This document shows positions 1-11,111 of a stretch of 43,181 nucleotides of DNA, piece by piece. Below the pieces are notes generated by a model. That model searched no databases, had not been told where the DNA came from, and saw only the letters and a program-made list of their open reading frames with translations. Where the stretch lies: assembly GCA_023667055.1 (NCBI GenBank), contig JAMPAV010000001.1, forward strand, positions 803,261-846,441, written 5' to 3'. The position numbers and the translations under genes are program-made. This DNA is from Muribaculum sp. (GTDB lineage Bacteria > Bacteroidota > Bacteroidia > Bacteroidales > Muribaculaceae). Each line of letters starts with the position of its first letter. Positions within the stretch are counted from its first letter, which is position 1.

Positions 1-104
1 GCAGCGGCATCGGACTGAGTCTGTCGCGCCGCATCATCACCCACCTCGGTGGCACCCTCACCCTTCAGCGACTTCCCCTCACCACCTTCATCATCAGACT
101 ATGA
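1..104 (+). CDS. C-terminal end of a sensor histidine kinase (partial)
   Basis: Only the last 33 codons lie in the window, read from base 3 to a TGA at 102-104. The peptide starts SGIGLSLSRRII and continues with HLGGTLTL, which is the G2 box and following helix/strand of a histidine-kinase ATPase domain, where the lid closes over ATP. The protein ends shortly after this strand, as in ordinary membrane-bound two-component kinases, so no receiver or DNA-binding domain follows. Its sensor domain and partner are outside the window. It points towards a strong hairpin at 140-173, which separates it from the next gene. The family call rests on a short motif, but the motif is characteristic. Confidence 0.75.
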   Translation, partial: SGIGLSLSRRIITHLGGTLTLQRLPLTTFIIRL

Positions 105-139
105 TAATTTTTTGTGAGAACCTTCCTTCATGATGATAC

Positions 140-173
140 TGACGGCAGTAGGCGATTATGCCTACTGCCGTCA
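140..173. terminator. Bidirectional rho-independent-type hairpin
   Basis: A perfect 14-bp stem (TGACGGCAGTAGGC at 140-153 pairing with 160-173) closes a 6-base loop. It lies between two convergent genes, the kinase end (+) and the secreted protein (-), and so probably serves both. There is no long T run on either side; the call rests on stem strength and position. Confidence 0.7.
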
Positions 174-227
174 AGACAGAATATTCATTGTCCCAATAGG
201 GTGTCTGCGCGACTGATGTATGTTATA

Positions 228-1745
228 TTATCTACGGACTTTGTCGGTGAGGATTGAACCGTCGGGCATTACGCGCTTGCGAATATAGAATCCTTTTTCA
301 GGATCAGCGACAGTAATGCCACGCAAGTCATAATATGTTGTGGATATAGGTTCTTCCGCAATGGATTCTACACTCGAAGTGGACATACTGCAGGTTACAA
401 TTTCTGAATAAGTGGTATCAACCGAATTTTTATACACACAGCGCACCCCTACACTCTTGTGAGGTTCAAACAAGACTATAAGAATGTAGCCATCACCCGC
501 CTCAAGGAAAGTGAGGTCGTTGGAGTAATTGGCGGGAACATCCGTCATCACCTCATCAACAAAGTCATTGTCGGGCGTGAAGGTATAAAGTTCGTCATCG
601 AAATATACATTGTAGTAGAGCTTGCTCATGTCGAGCGGACGGCCTTCAGTGTCAGTGGATGGGAGGAAGAAACCGACAACTCCAAGATCATCTTCCCATT
701 CAGCCTCAAGATCAGTCACCGGCAACGGAGTCTGGGCAACCTCCGCAACCGGAGTGAAAGTCATGTCACTGAAAAGAAGAGATGGATTGAGTTTCTCCGT
801 GCTTATGTTGACAGCAATGTTTCCGGTAGAAGTCATGACACCTTCTTCACCTGCATTGAACACAACCTTATTCAAAGGCTCGGTTACACTCTCATTAACT
901 CCAATATAGAAAGTGTAGAAATCATCGATAAGGCCGTTGTATTGAGGAAACGAGAATTCCCAGCCACCATTGTCGGCGATATCACCAACAAGCCAGGCTT
1001 CCGGTTTGAATCTATTTAGACCCTGAATCCATACCTGACCTTCAGTGAAATTAACTTCAATTCGAGAGGTGACTTCCTCTTTGTCCCGATTCACATAACT
1101 GATATCGTAGGTTGCCGTAGAAGAGAATTGAGGAGCAGTGGCAGGTTTCTCAGTCCAAATTTTCACAGACATCCCTTTCTCGCCGAATGCGACAAAGTTA
1201 CCGTTGGAATTTACAGCACCCACCATACCTGTGTACATGGCTGTTCTTGCATCTTCTATTCCTTCAGTAGATGGGAGTACCTGACGAAGCACTCCATCTT
1301 CCCAGCGCATTATCATGTCGCAGTCATCAGGCACCAATTGTAATGTGAAAGTTCCATCCTCGTCGTAGGAAGGAGTCAACACGCCAAGATAAAGGTTTCT
1401 GCCATTATCATCGCTGATCATCTGAGGGAAAGAAAACAATATGTCGCCATTTTCCTGTTTTGAGCCTTTGATCCAGCTATCGGTCTTTGTCTCCAGAAGA
1501 AAATTCTTGAGATATACATCGTCACCATTCTCCACCATCTGACGGCAAATGCCATAGTTGCCTGAAATGGATGCAGCCTGATTGTTATAGAGCAACCACG
1601 ATATTTCAGAGCCGCAGTATGTCTGCGAAACTTTACCTTCCGGTTGCTGGAGGATTATGTCGGATGGCCATGAGAAGTCAGCCGGAAGTCCCCAAGCGGC
1701 ATTGCAAAACGCAAATGCCATAGCAATTGTAGATAATTTTTTCAT
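228..1745 (-). CDS. Secreted protein with two repeated modules and a C-terminal secretion-type tail
   Basis: The 505-residue product has a signal peptide (about residues 1-19). Two related beta-rich modules follow, at about 35-200 and 205-335. Each carries the pattern W-[IL]-x-G-x(5)-G...FSFPQ followed by LYLGV or FYIGV, so the protein arose by internal duplication. A fibronectin-like stretch (about 340-450) comes next. The last 45 residues (SVESI... YYDLRGITV... GFYIRK) form the short tail common on secreted proteins of Prevotellaceae and Muribaculaceae, resembling a degenerate type IX secretion/sorting domain. I recognise no enzyme motif and cannot give a function; an extracellular or surface binding protein is the likeliest role. 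It is monocistronic, with a -7 box at 1777-1784, and divergent from the DUF4160 gene. Confidence 0.8.
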   Translation of the reverse strand: MKKLSTIAMAFAFCNAAWGLPADFSWPSDIILQQPEGKVSQTYCGSEISWLLYNNQAASISGNYGICRQMVENGDDVYLKNFLLETKTDSWIKGSKQENGDILFSFPQMISDDNGRNLYLGVLTPSYDEDGTFTLQLVPDDCDMIMRWEDGVLRQVLPSTEGIEDARTAMYTGMVGAVNSNGNFVAFGEKGMSVKIWTEKPATAPQFSSTATYDISYVNRDKEEVTSRIEVNFTEGQVWIQGLNRFKPEAWLVGDIADNGGWEFSFPQYNGLIDDFYTFYIGVNESVTEPLNKVVFNAGEEGVMTSTGNIAVNISTEKLNPSLLFSDMTFTPVAEVAQTPLPVTDLEAEWEDDLGVVGFFLPSTDTEGRPLDMSKLYYNVYFDDELYTFTPDNDFVDEVMTDVPANYSNDLTFLEAGDGYILIVLFEPHKSVGVRCVYKNSVDTTYSEIVTCSMSTSSVESIAEEPISTTYYDLRGITVADPEKGFYIRKRVMPDGSILTDKVRR

Positions 1746-1776
1746 TTTTCTGTTTAGTTAGATTATTTGAAAAATG

Positions 1777-1784
1777 CAAAATTA
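1777..1784 (-). promoter_or_regulatory. Candidate Bacteroidetes -7 box for the secreted-protein gene
   Basis: Read on the minus strand the site is TAATTTTG, matching the TAnnTTTG consensus of the Bacteroidetes primary sigma factor. It lies about 30 bases upstream of the start codon at 1745. No clear -33 TTTG was found. Confidence 0.5.
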
Positions 1785-1849
1785 CTAAAATAAATCAATT
1801 TCTCAAACAAAAAAACACACATCAGATATGACCTTACCAATTTTTTTGT

Positions 1850-1857
1850 TATTTTTG
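1850..1857 (+). promoter_or_regulatory. Candidate Bacteroidetes -7 box for the DUF4160/DUF2442 pair
   Basis: TATTTTTG matches TAnnTTTG and lies 26 bases before the ATG at 1884, which would give a leader of about 20 bases. It is back to back with the minus-strand box at 1777-1784. Confidence 0.55.
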
Positions 1858-1883
1858 CAGACAAAACTTAAACAACATAAAAT

Positions 1884-2141
1884 ATGCCAGAAATTAGCAG
1901 ATTCTACGGTATCATAATCTATATGTATATCAGCGATCATCAGCCTCCTCATTTTCACGTTGTATATAACGAACATGAATGTTGGATTACGATAAAAGAT
2001 GGTATCATTACCGGCTCACTTCCTCGGCGAGCAGCCCGACTTGTATTTGAATGGCTTGATCTTCATGAAAAAGAATTACTTGACAATTGGAAGAGATTGC
2101 AAAATAACGAGCAAGCGAAGAAAATTGAGCCTCTAAAATAA
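1884..2141 (+). CDS. DUF4160 domain protein
   Basis: This 85-residue cytoplasmic protein matches the DUF4160 family over its whole length. The N-terminus is MPEISRFYGIIIYMY, followed by the signature DHQPPHFHV (residues about 18-26) and a segment with W-x-TIKDG and LPRRAARLV. DUF4160 genes are typically paired with DUF2442 genes, and one follows here 6 bases downstream, so the two form a tiny operon from the promoter at 1850. The pair is often listed as a toxin-antitoxin-like module, but its biochemical activity is not established to my knowledge. It has no obvious link to xylan use and looks like a passenger between the secreted protein and the BNR protein. Confidence 0.85.
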   Translation: MPEISRFYGIIIYMYISDHQPPHFHVVYNEHECWITIKDGIITGSLPRRAARLVFEWLDLHEKELLDNWKRLQNNEQAKKIEPLK

Positions 2142-2147
2142 ATATAT

Positions 2148-2390
2148 ATGAAAAAACCTCTTATTCTAAAAATAATAGATGCATCATACGTAAAGGATTA
2201 CATCTTGCGACTCACATTTAACAATGGAGAAGTAAAGTTATGCGATTTCTTCCCATTAGCACAGAAAGGAATATGCAAAAAATTACAAGACAAAAATTAC
2301 TTTCTTAATTTCCATCTTGACCCTTTCACCGTGGATTGGAACAACGAAATAGGTTTTGCTCCGGAATTCTTACTGCAACACTCCTATTGA
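2148..2390 (+). CDS. DUF2442 domain protein
   Basis: This 80-residue protein is a recognisable DUF2442 member: strands of the type IIDASYVKDYILRLTFNNGE, an acidic-aromatic centre (VKLCDFFPLA), and the C-terminal core FTVDWNNEIGFAPEFL, in which the W-N-x-E-I-x-x-x-P-E-x-L pattern is diagnostic. It is translated 6 bases after the DUF4160 stop, indicating co-expression. Members often sit beside DUF4160 and are annotated as possible antitoxin or DNA/partner-binding proteins; the role here is unknown. The BNR gene starts 43 bases later on the same strand with no visible promoter or terminator between them, so read-through is possible. Confidence 0.85.
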   Translation: MKKPLILKIIDASYVKDYILRLTFNNGEVKLCDFFPLAQKGICKKLQDKNYFLNFHLDPFTVDWNNEIGFAPEFLLQHSY

Positions 2391-2433
2391 TTTGAGTCCT
2401 GTATTAAATGGAAAGTTCAAAAGTTGAAACGAA

Positions 2434-3729
2434 ATGAAGGATAAAATAATGATAGCCGTCATAATGTTGATGTCGGCCGGCCTTTTTGAATGTGAAGTCA
2501 ACGCAGATGTGAGAAAGGTTGACGTCGGTGAGGGATTCAGCGGGACATCGGTCAACACAGCCGTATTCCGGACAAACTCCCTTGTCACGTATGGCGACAC
2601 ACAATACATCTCATACTACGATCCTGAAGGCTACATGACTTTAGGAAAAAGGAAACATGGGAACGACGAATGGGAAATACATCGCACCCAATACAAAGGC
2701 AATGTGAAAGATGGACACAATATCATAAGCATGGGAGTGGATGGAGATGGATTCATCCATGTCTCCTTCGATCATCATGGTCATCCCCTCCGATATGCCA
2801 AAGGAATAGCCCCCGGCAGTCTGGAATTGGGCGAATTGCAACCCATGACGGGCATTGACGAGGGGAAAGTGACATATCCGGAGTTTTACTCCCTTTCAAA
2901 CGGTGACCTTCTGTTTGTATATCGTTCCGGAGCCTCCGGACGAGGGAACATGGCAATCAACCGTTATGACGTGAAAAACAAGAAATGGGAAAGAGTGCAG
3001 GATTCTCTTGTGGATGGAGAAGAAGAGCGTTCGCCCTATTGGCAGGTATATATCGATGGCAACGACGTGATCCATGTCTCGTGGGTATGGCGCGAGACAT
3101 GGCTTGTGGAGACAAACCACGATATGTGCTACGCGAAGTCGCTCGATGGCGGCAAAACCTGGCTTAAATCAGACAATTCGGAATATAGACTCCCCATCAC
3201 CGCAAAAAATGCCGAATACGCATGGCGAATACCACAGAATTCAGAGTTGATCAATCAAACGTCAATGACCGCTGACACAGAGTCTCACCCCTATATTGTC
3301 ACATACTGGCGAAGTGAGGATTCAGGCGTGCCGCAATACCGCATCATCTGGAACGACGGCAACGCATGGAATCACCGTCAGATAACCAATCGCACCGAGA
3401 GCTTCTCGCTTTCGGGAGGGGGCACCAAAATGATTCCTATTGCGCGTCCGAGGGTTGTGGCTGATGGCGAATATATAGGAGTGGTGTTTCGCGACCGCGA
3501 ACGTGGTGGGTTAGTATCCATTGCGGAATCACAAACCGGAGCCGAGGGAGAATGGACAATCACAGACATCACCGACTTCGATGTGGATGCATGGGAACCA
3601 TCGATCGATACCCAGCTTTGGCGCGACAAGAAACAGCTGAATATCTTTGTGCAACCAACACATCAGGGCGATGGCGAAAGGGCCGTGGAATCCGCACCGA
3701 CCACCGTATCAGTGCTCGAAGTAAAATAA
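2434..3729 (+). CDS. Secreted BNR_4-type beta-propeller protein, putative polysaccharide lyase
   Basis: The 431-residue product has a signal peptide (about 1-24, cleavage near VNA-DV) and then a seven-bladed-propeller-like sequence with BNR repeats (for example SLDGGKTW near 235). The family is BNR_4, which includes ulvan lyases PL24 and PL25. As I recall those families, the catalytic site uses two His about 20 residues apart and a Tyr/Arg pair 16 apart. Here H95 (DGHN) and H115 (FDHHGH) are 20 apart, and Y148 (TYPEF) and R164 (VYRSG) are 16 apart, so a uronate-lyase site appears intact. Ulvan is not an expected substrate in a xylan locus; rhamnosyl-glucuronate or another uronate linkage is more plausible. 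Alternatively it may be a GH145-like relative. The fold is fairly certain, the substrate unknown. A terminator hairpin follows the stop. Confidence 0.8.
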   Translation: MKDKIMIAVIMLMSAGLFECEVNADVRKVDVGEGFSGTSVNTAVFRTNSLVTYGDTQYISYYDPEGYMTLGKRKHGNDEWEIHRTQYKGNVKDGHNIISMGVDGDGFIHVSFDHHGHPLRYAKGIAPGSLELGELQPMTGIDEGKVTYPEFYSLSNGDLLFVYRSGASGRGNMAINRYDVKNKKWERVQDSLVDGEEERSPYWQVYIDGNDVIHVSWVWRETWLVETNHDMCYAKSLDGGKTWLKSDNSEYRLPITAKNAEYAWRIPQNSELINQTSMTADTESHPYIVTYWRSEDSGVPQYRIIWNDGNAWNHRQITNRTESFSLSGGGTKMIPIARPRVVADGEYIGVVFRDRERGGLVSIAESQTGAEGEWTITDITDFDVDAWEPSIDTQLWRDKKQLNIFVQPTHQGDGERAVESAPTTVSVLEVK

Positions 3730-3733
3730 AGAA

Positions 3734-3764
3734 ATGCCGCTTCATTTGCATAGTGAAGCGGCAT
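3734..3764 (+). terminator. Terminator hairpin after the BNR_4 gene
   Basis: An 11-bp perfect stem (ATGCCGCTTCA, 3734-3744, pairing with 3754-3764) starts 5 bases after the stop codon and is followed by a short AATTT. Position and strength suggest transcription termination. Confidence 0.65.
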
Positions 3765-3797
3765 CAATTTGCGCAAATACTTTGTGTATTGTCAGTC

Positions 3798-3879
3798 GTC
3801 GAGGGTTTGCAACCCTCGACCATAATAGATAAGCCTGCGGGTTGCAAGCCCACAGGCACTGTAAAACCACTGTAAAACC
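3798..3879. repeat. Two REP-like palindromes plus a tandem 11-bp duplication
   Basis: First palindrome: GTCGAGGGTT (3798-3807), loop TGC, AACCCTCGAC (3811-3820), perfect. Second: GCCTGCGGG...CCCACAGGC (3833-3857), one mismatch and a central TTGCAA core. Then ACTGTAAAACC occurs twice in direct tandem (3858-3868, 3869-3879). Paired short palindromes of this kind resemble REP/BIME elements dispersed by single-copy RAYT transposases. They fill the gap between the convergent BNR_4 and GH43 genes and may also end the long minus-strand transcript. Confidence 0.6.
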
Positions 3880-3889
3880 GAGGGATGGA

Positions 3890-5224
3890 TTACTTGTTGA
3901 ATTTCCAGGAGTCGAAATTGAAAAGGTTGCGTTTTTGCTGTTTCGAGCCTTTGAAGACGAAGAAAAGGTCATGCACACCTTTGGTATCTGAAATCGGACA
4001 GGTCAAGGTCTCGATCTTGTTTTTAGTACCTGTCACAGCCATTTCTCCGACCAACGGACCAGCCTCATCGTCGAGACGTATTTCTATAGTCCCTCCGTAG
4101 AGAGGACATGACACATTTGCCTCAAAAGACTTTGCTCCCGAACCGAAATCAACGCCACGCAGCTTGATGTATTCACCATCATCAATGTTGCAAACCAATT
4201 GATTCCACTTGTCATGCTGAGCCCAGGGGTTGCGCGGAGTGGTTTTCAACCCATATCCCCAATTCATCTTCTCCGCTTCATTCAGCACGTATGGATCTAG
4301 AAGTTCTATCTGTTCGAGATTATTGTCAAACCAATAAGGCACTTCCTGAATGGTTCCATCTTCATTGAAGTGCATCTCCGCAGCACTGACAGAACGACGC
4401 TCCTTATATTCAGGCATCTCCAGTTTTAGAAGGTCGCTATTTTGCCCGAATACATACGTCTTACCTTTGTAATCCATAATGCCGGGATGATTGCCACGCG
4501 TACGGTCGGTATGGTTCATGATATTGCCTTTATATTCCCACGGACCCTCGATCGACCTACTCATGGCATAGCCTATGCCCTCAGGGCAACAGGTGGAGGC
4601 AAATGCGAGATAATAGTTATCATCTCTTTTGTAGAGCCATGGACCCTCCTGATAATCGTGTATAGCCGGATGCTGTATGATATCGCCCGAATAAGAGATC
4701 ATATCATCATTGAGTTTCACCATATAGAGATTCGGATTGCCCCAATACATATAAGCCTGACCGTCATCATCTATCATCACAGTTGGGTCGATATCATACC
4801 AATGTTCTGTTTGCCATACGAGTGGTTCACCAAGAGGATCCTTAAACGGACCGTAGGGCGAATCTGACACAAGGACTCCAATTCCATGTCCGTGCAGCGG
4901 ACAATACATATAGAACTTGCCATTGCGCTCCACTACCTGAATTGCCCACGCACCATTGTCACGATCAAACCACTTGAAATTTTCAAGAGAGGCCACTACA
5001 CCCCTGTCTTGCCAGTTGACCATATCGGTAGAGGTATATAGAAGCCAATTTTTCATGAGAAATCCTTCTGCCTTGTCATCGTCGTGAGAAGTATAGAGGA
5101 AAATGGTATCATTATACACCAAGGGTGCGGGATCGGCAGTATAATTAGTCTGCACGATTGGCATCTGTGCATTTGCCGCCAATAAACCGGCCACACATAG
5201 AGTCAGTATAGATAATCTCTTCAT
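3890..5224 (-). CDS. GH43 arabinofuranosidase/xylosidase with C-terminal CBM6
   Basis: The 444-residue product carries a signal peptide (about 1-19, ending ANA-Q). A five-bladed GH43 propeller covers about 22-310. The three catalytic acids are visible: base D31 (TADPAPLV), D146 (IDPTVMIDDD) and acid E193 (YQEGPW). A CBM6 domain follows (about 315-444), with typical strands EYIKLRGVDF, GGTIEIRLD and the ending GVHDLFFVFKG...NFDSWKF. This layout resembles arabinoxylan arabinofuranosidases of the GH43_29 type, so removal of arabinose from xylan is the expected job, probably in the periplasm. It is the last gene of the minus-strand polycistron, 62 bases after the GH10-CE1 gene with a hairpin between. 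It is a diverged paralogue of the GH43-CBM6 protein at 13970. The subfamily assignment is from memory. Confidence 0.9.
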   Translation of the reverse strand: MKRLSILTLCVAGLLAANAQMPIVQTNYTADPAPLVYNDTIFLYTSHDDDKAEGFLMKNWLLYTSTDMVNWQDRGVVASLENFKWFDRDNGAWAIQVVERNGKFYMYCPLHGHGIGVLVSDSPYGPFKDPLGEPLVWQTEHWYDIDPTVMIDDDGQAYMYWGNPNLYMVKLNDDMISYSGDIIQHPAIHDYQEGPWLYKRDDNYYLAFASTCCPEGIGYAMSRSIEGPWEYKGNIMNHTDRTRGNHPGIMDYKGKTYVFGQNSDLLKLEMPEYKERRSVSAAEMHFNEDGTIQEVPYWFDNNLEQIELLDPYVLNEAEKMNWGYGLKTTPRNPWAQHDKWNQLVCNIDDGEYIKLRGVDFGSGAKSFEANVSCPLYGGTIEIRLDDEAGPLVGEMAVTGTKNKIETLTCPISDTKGVHDLFFVFKGSKQQKRNLFNFDSWKFNK

Positions 5225-5240
5225 TTATATTATATTTAAA

Positions 5241-5268
5241 ATGGGGCTTGCATCAAAACAAGCCCCAT
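5241..5268 (-). other. Intercistronic hairpin
   Basis: A perfect 10-bp stem, ATGGGGCTTG (5241-5250) with CAAGCCCCAT (5259-5268), loop of 8, sits between the GH10-CE1 stop and the GH43-CBM6 start. The minus-strand sequence after it is AT-rich but lacks a clean T run. It could be a partial terminator or an mRNA-stability element rather than an operon end. Confidence 0.5.
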
Positions 5269-5286
5269 GTCACAATCGCTGATAAA

Positions 5287-8447
<3,161 letters not shown>

Positions 8448-8464
8448 TTTTTGTTTGGGATTAT

Positions 8465-8525
8465 GTAGGGACGTGTCTTTGGCACGTAGCAATGCAAATC
8501 ATACGTGCCAAAGGCACGTCCCTAC
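8465..8525. repeat. Long REP-like palindrome inside the polycistron
   Basis: Arms 8465-8488 and 8502-8525 pair over 24 bp with a single G-U, around a 13-base loop. The arms begin GTAGGGACGTG and end CACGTCCCTAC. Length, symmetry and lack of coding content suggest a mobile intergenic palindrome. On the transcript it would form a very stable stem between the GH10 and GH43 cistrons. Confidence 0.75.
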
Positions 8526-8535
8526 GCATGACAAT

Positions 8536-9642
8536 TTATTCTTTTGAGAGTTCTTTTTGGAGGAAGGGCTTCATCTCGTAGTTGCGGTCGAAAGCGAGGG
8601 GATAGTTTGTGCGACCGGCTACAGGCCAGTCATTCAGCCAAGACATGCCATCGTATGTACCCCACCATGTCACACGTGAAATCACATCAGAGTGCCTTTT
8701 ATACATATCAATGAGTTTAGACATCCTGTCATTCCATTCATCAGAAACTTCAGTGGGAAGGCCATTGGGATATGGATTCAGCGACTGTTCGTAGGCTACC
8801 TTATCATCCACATTCGCACCGGTATTAACAGTTGGCAACGCATTCATGTCAAGTTCCGTCATCATCACATTCACACCGCATTGTCCGAATTCCTCAATCG
8901 ACTTTTCGTATTCCTCAAAATTCGGATAATCCATGCCGTTATGGCTCTGCATTCCTATTGCATCTATGCGGAGTCCGCGATCCTTCAAGTCTTTGATGAT
9001 TTTCTTGTATGTTTCCCTTTTTCCCGGTTTTGCCATGGAGAAATCATTTATGTAGAGTTCGGTGTCAGGGTCCGCTTCATGGGCAAACTGGAAAGCAAGA
9101 GGAATATATTCCTCTCCGAGAATATCAAAGAATGGAGATTTTCTATAACTCCCATCATCTTCAATGGCCTCGTTCACTACGTCCCATCCATGCACGCGAC
9201 CCTTGTAGCGTCCGACAATAGAATAGATATGGTCGCGCATACGCTCTTTTAGAACATCTGCAGATACATAATTTCCAACACTGTCGTATGGAAACCAAGG
9301 AGCAAGTTGGGAATGCCAAATAAGGCAATGGCCTATTATGGCCATATTCCTGTCTTCCCCATATTTTACAAATGAATCAGCATCGTTCCACTCATATTTG
9401 TTTTCCTGTGGATGTATCTTTTCACTCTTCATGCAGTTTTCTGCAACAATGGAATTGAAATGTAACGACACGATTGAATCAGCCTTAGGGTCAAGACCAT
9501 TTACATGATCTACCGGAATAGCAGCTCCTATAAGGAAGTCATTCTTGAAATGGTCTTTAATTGTAGCTACCTGTGTTGTCTCTGTCGAGGAGCAGGATGC
9601 CAATATTGCGGCAACAGCGCCGGCAAATGCTATCTTTTTCAT
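8536..9642 (-). CDS. xynA: GH10 endo-1,4-beta-xylanase, lipoprotein (XynA-like)
   Basis: The 368-residue protein begins with a lipoprotein signal ([17 protein letters not shown]; lipobox LASC, C17). The residues after the Cys are SSTETT, without the acidic run of surface-export signals, so an inner-leaflet periplasmic position is likelier. The rest is one GH10 barrel with acid/base E158 (WDVVNEAI) and nucleophile E263 (MTELDM). The substrate-binding motifs AENCMK (about 67-72) and IWHSQ (about 108-112) are present. It should cut xylan or long oligosaccharides to short products for the adjacent symporter. Length and neighbours match XynA of the Prevotella xynDAB cluster. It starts 22 bases after the transporter gene. 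Confidence 0.93.
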   Translation of the reverse strand: MKKIAFAGAVAAILASCSSTETTQVATIKDHFKNDFLIGAAIPVDHVNGLDPKADSIVSLHFNSIVAENCMKSEKIHPQENKYEWNDADSFVKYGEDRNMAIIGHCLIWHSQLAPWFPYDSVGNYVSADVLKERMRDHIYSIVGRYKGRVHGWDVVNEAIEDDGSYRKSPFFDILGEEYIPLAFQFAHEADPDTELYINDFSMAKPGKRETYKKIIKDLKDRGLRIDAIGMQSHNGMDYPNFEEYEKSIEEFGQCGVNVMMTELDMNALPTVNTGANVDDKVAYEQSLNPYPNGLPTEVSDEWNDRMSKLIDMYKRHSDVISRVTWWGTYDGMSWLNDWPVAGRTNYPLAFDRNYEMKPFLQKELSKE

Positions 9643-9664
9643 TTAAATTCTAAATTCTAAATTC

Positions 9665-11074
9665 TCAATTATTTGAAAGGTGTTTGGCCTCGATTGCACG
9701 GTTTATTTCGTCGATACGGTCATCATCAAGTTCATATTTGGAGATGATAAACATCGCAAGAATAAGAAGGATAGCCGGAATCACTGCCACGAGCCACAGG
9801 ATGCCCTGCTGTGCAAAAAGCGTCTGCTCAGCGGCTTCTTTTTGGAAACCTACGAAAGCAAGCACCAGACCGGGCACAACACCTCCAAGAGCCATACCGG
9901 CTTTGTAGAATATGCCGGTCAAGGCATTGACAATACCTGAGATGCGTCGCCCATGGGTATATTCACCGTATGAGATAACCTCAGGCACAAGAGCCCACAT
10001 ATAACCGGTGGCAACAATCACACCGGTTGACTTGATAAACTGAGCCACATATACTATCCACATCTGCTTGAGTGCCGGAATCATGGAGACAGCATATAGC
10101 ATAAGCATACCCACAATTGCCGTGATAAGGAAAATATAGAACATTCCTTTTTTGCCGACCATTTTCTTTATGGCCGGAATCATCGGCATGAATATGAAAG
10201 CGGGAATTGATCCAAGACCCATAAAGACCGACAGTTCGCCGGCACTTCCGTGCATATTGTAATTGATATAATAAGCACCGGCAGAGTTCGATATGGCCAT
10301 CATGCCGAATGCCGTGATAAAGAAGAATGCCAGGATTCGCAGGGGACGGTTATGTACAAACTCCATCCACAGGTCTGAGACCTTTACATTTTCAGTTGCT
10401 TTCTTATCCATCACCACTCTTTCCCTGCATTGTGAGAAGCAGAAGAAAAGCAATGCAAGACCCACAAGCCCATATATGGTCATGGTGTAAAGCCATGCTG
10501 AATCATGCGTTGACATATCTTGCGATTCAGTGGGATCGAAAAGTTTAAGGATAATTGGGATTCCCATACCCACTGCAAGACCACCGACATTAGCCATAAA
10601 CATTCTGACAGAGGTAAGTTTGGTGATTTCATTGGTGTCTCGTGTCAGAGAAGCATTAAGAGCTCCATACGGAACATTCACAAACGTGTAGCACATCGAA
10701 AGGCCCACGTATGTGATATATGCATACAGAAGTGATCCTGAAAAGCCATTCCAGAAACAAAGAATTGCGAATGCCGTCAGAGGAATGCCGCCCAACACAA
10801 GATATGAGCGATATTTTCCGAGTTTTGGATCATGCTTATCTACAAAAGTTCCCACCAAAGGGTCCCAAATCACGTCAATTATTCTAACCACAAGAAACAT
10901 TACTGCGGCCGCAGCAGGATCAAGGCCATAGACATTTGTGTAGAAGAAAAGAAGATACATGCTGATGGTCTGATAGATCAGATTCTGGGCGAGATCACCC
11001 GATCCGAAGCCTATACACTTCAGCATCGATACCTTGTAGAAGCCTTTCGCTTCGGTGTTGTCGTTATTTTTCAT
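9665..11074 (-). CDS. xynD: GPH-family pentoside/oligosaccharide cation symporter (XynD-like)
   Basis: The start at 11074 (MKNNDNTEAKGFY) was preferred; eight further codons upstream (11098) are not family-like. The 469-residue protein has about 12 membrane spans and belongs to the glycoside-pentoside-hexuronide group of the major facilitator superfamily (MelB/XylP/XynD type). Signs are the start FGSGDLAQNLIYQ, the Asp-containing helix VRIIDVIWDPLVGTFVD (cation-site region) and the R-YLV-G segment. It should bring xylobiose or other short xylosides into the cytoplasm with Na+ or H+, feeding the unsecreted GH43 two genes downstream. An 81-bp tandem repeat lies just upstream, in the gap to the esterase-GH97 gene. 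The exact substrate is inferred from context. Confidence 0.88.
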   Translation of the reverse strand: MKNNDNTEAKGFYKVSMLKCIGFGSGDLAQNLIYQTISMYLLFFYTNVYGLDPAAAAVMFLVVRIIDVIWDPLVGTFVDKHDPKLGKYRSYLVLGGIPLTAFAILCFWNGFSGSLLYAYITYVGLSMCYTFVNVPYGALNASLTRDTNEITKLTSVRMFMANVGGLAVGMGIPIILKLFDPTESQDMSTHDSAWLYTMTIYGLVGLALLFFCFSQCRERVVMDKKATENVKVSDLWMEFVHNRPLRILAFFFITAFGMMAISNSAGAYYINYNMHGSAGELSVFMGLGSIPAFIFMPMIPAIKKMVGKKGMFYIFLITAIVGMLMLYAVSMIPALKQMWIVYVAQFIKSTGVIVATGYMWALVPEVISYGEYTHGRRISGIVNALTGIFYKAGMALGGVVPGLVLAFVGFQKEAAEQTLFAQQGILWLVAVIPAILLILAMFIISKYELDDDRIDEINRAIEAKHLSNN

Positions 11075-11111
11075 GAAAGTTTGGATTTTAAGTTGCAAAG
11101 AAAATTATGGA

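Noticed and set aside
459..1019. Plus-strand open frame of 186 codons
   Set aside because: Antisense to the secreted protein at 228-1745, which has a signal peptide, duplicated modules and a promoter.
2434..3729. Sialidase annotation for the BNR protein
   Set aside because: BNR/Asp-box-like repeats alone do not show sialidase activity; the Arg triad and FRIP motif are not seen and the overall sequence fits BNR_4.
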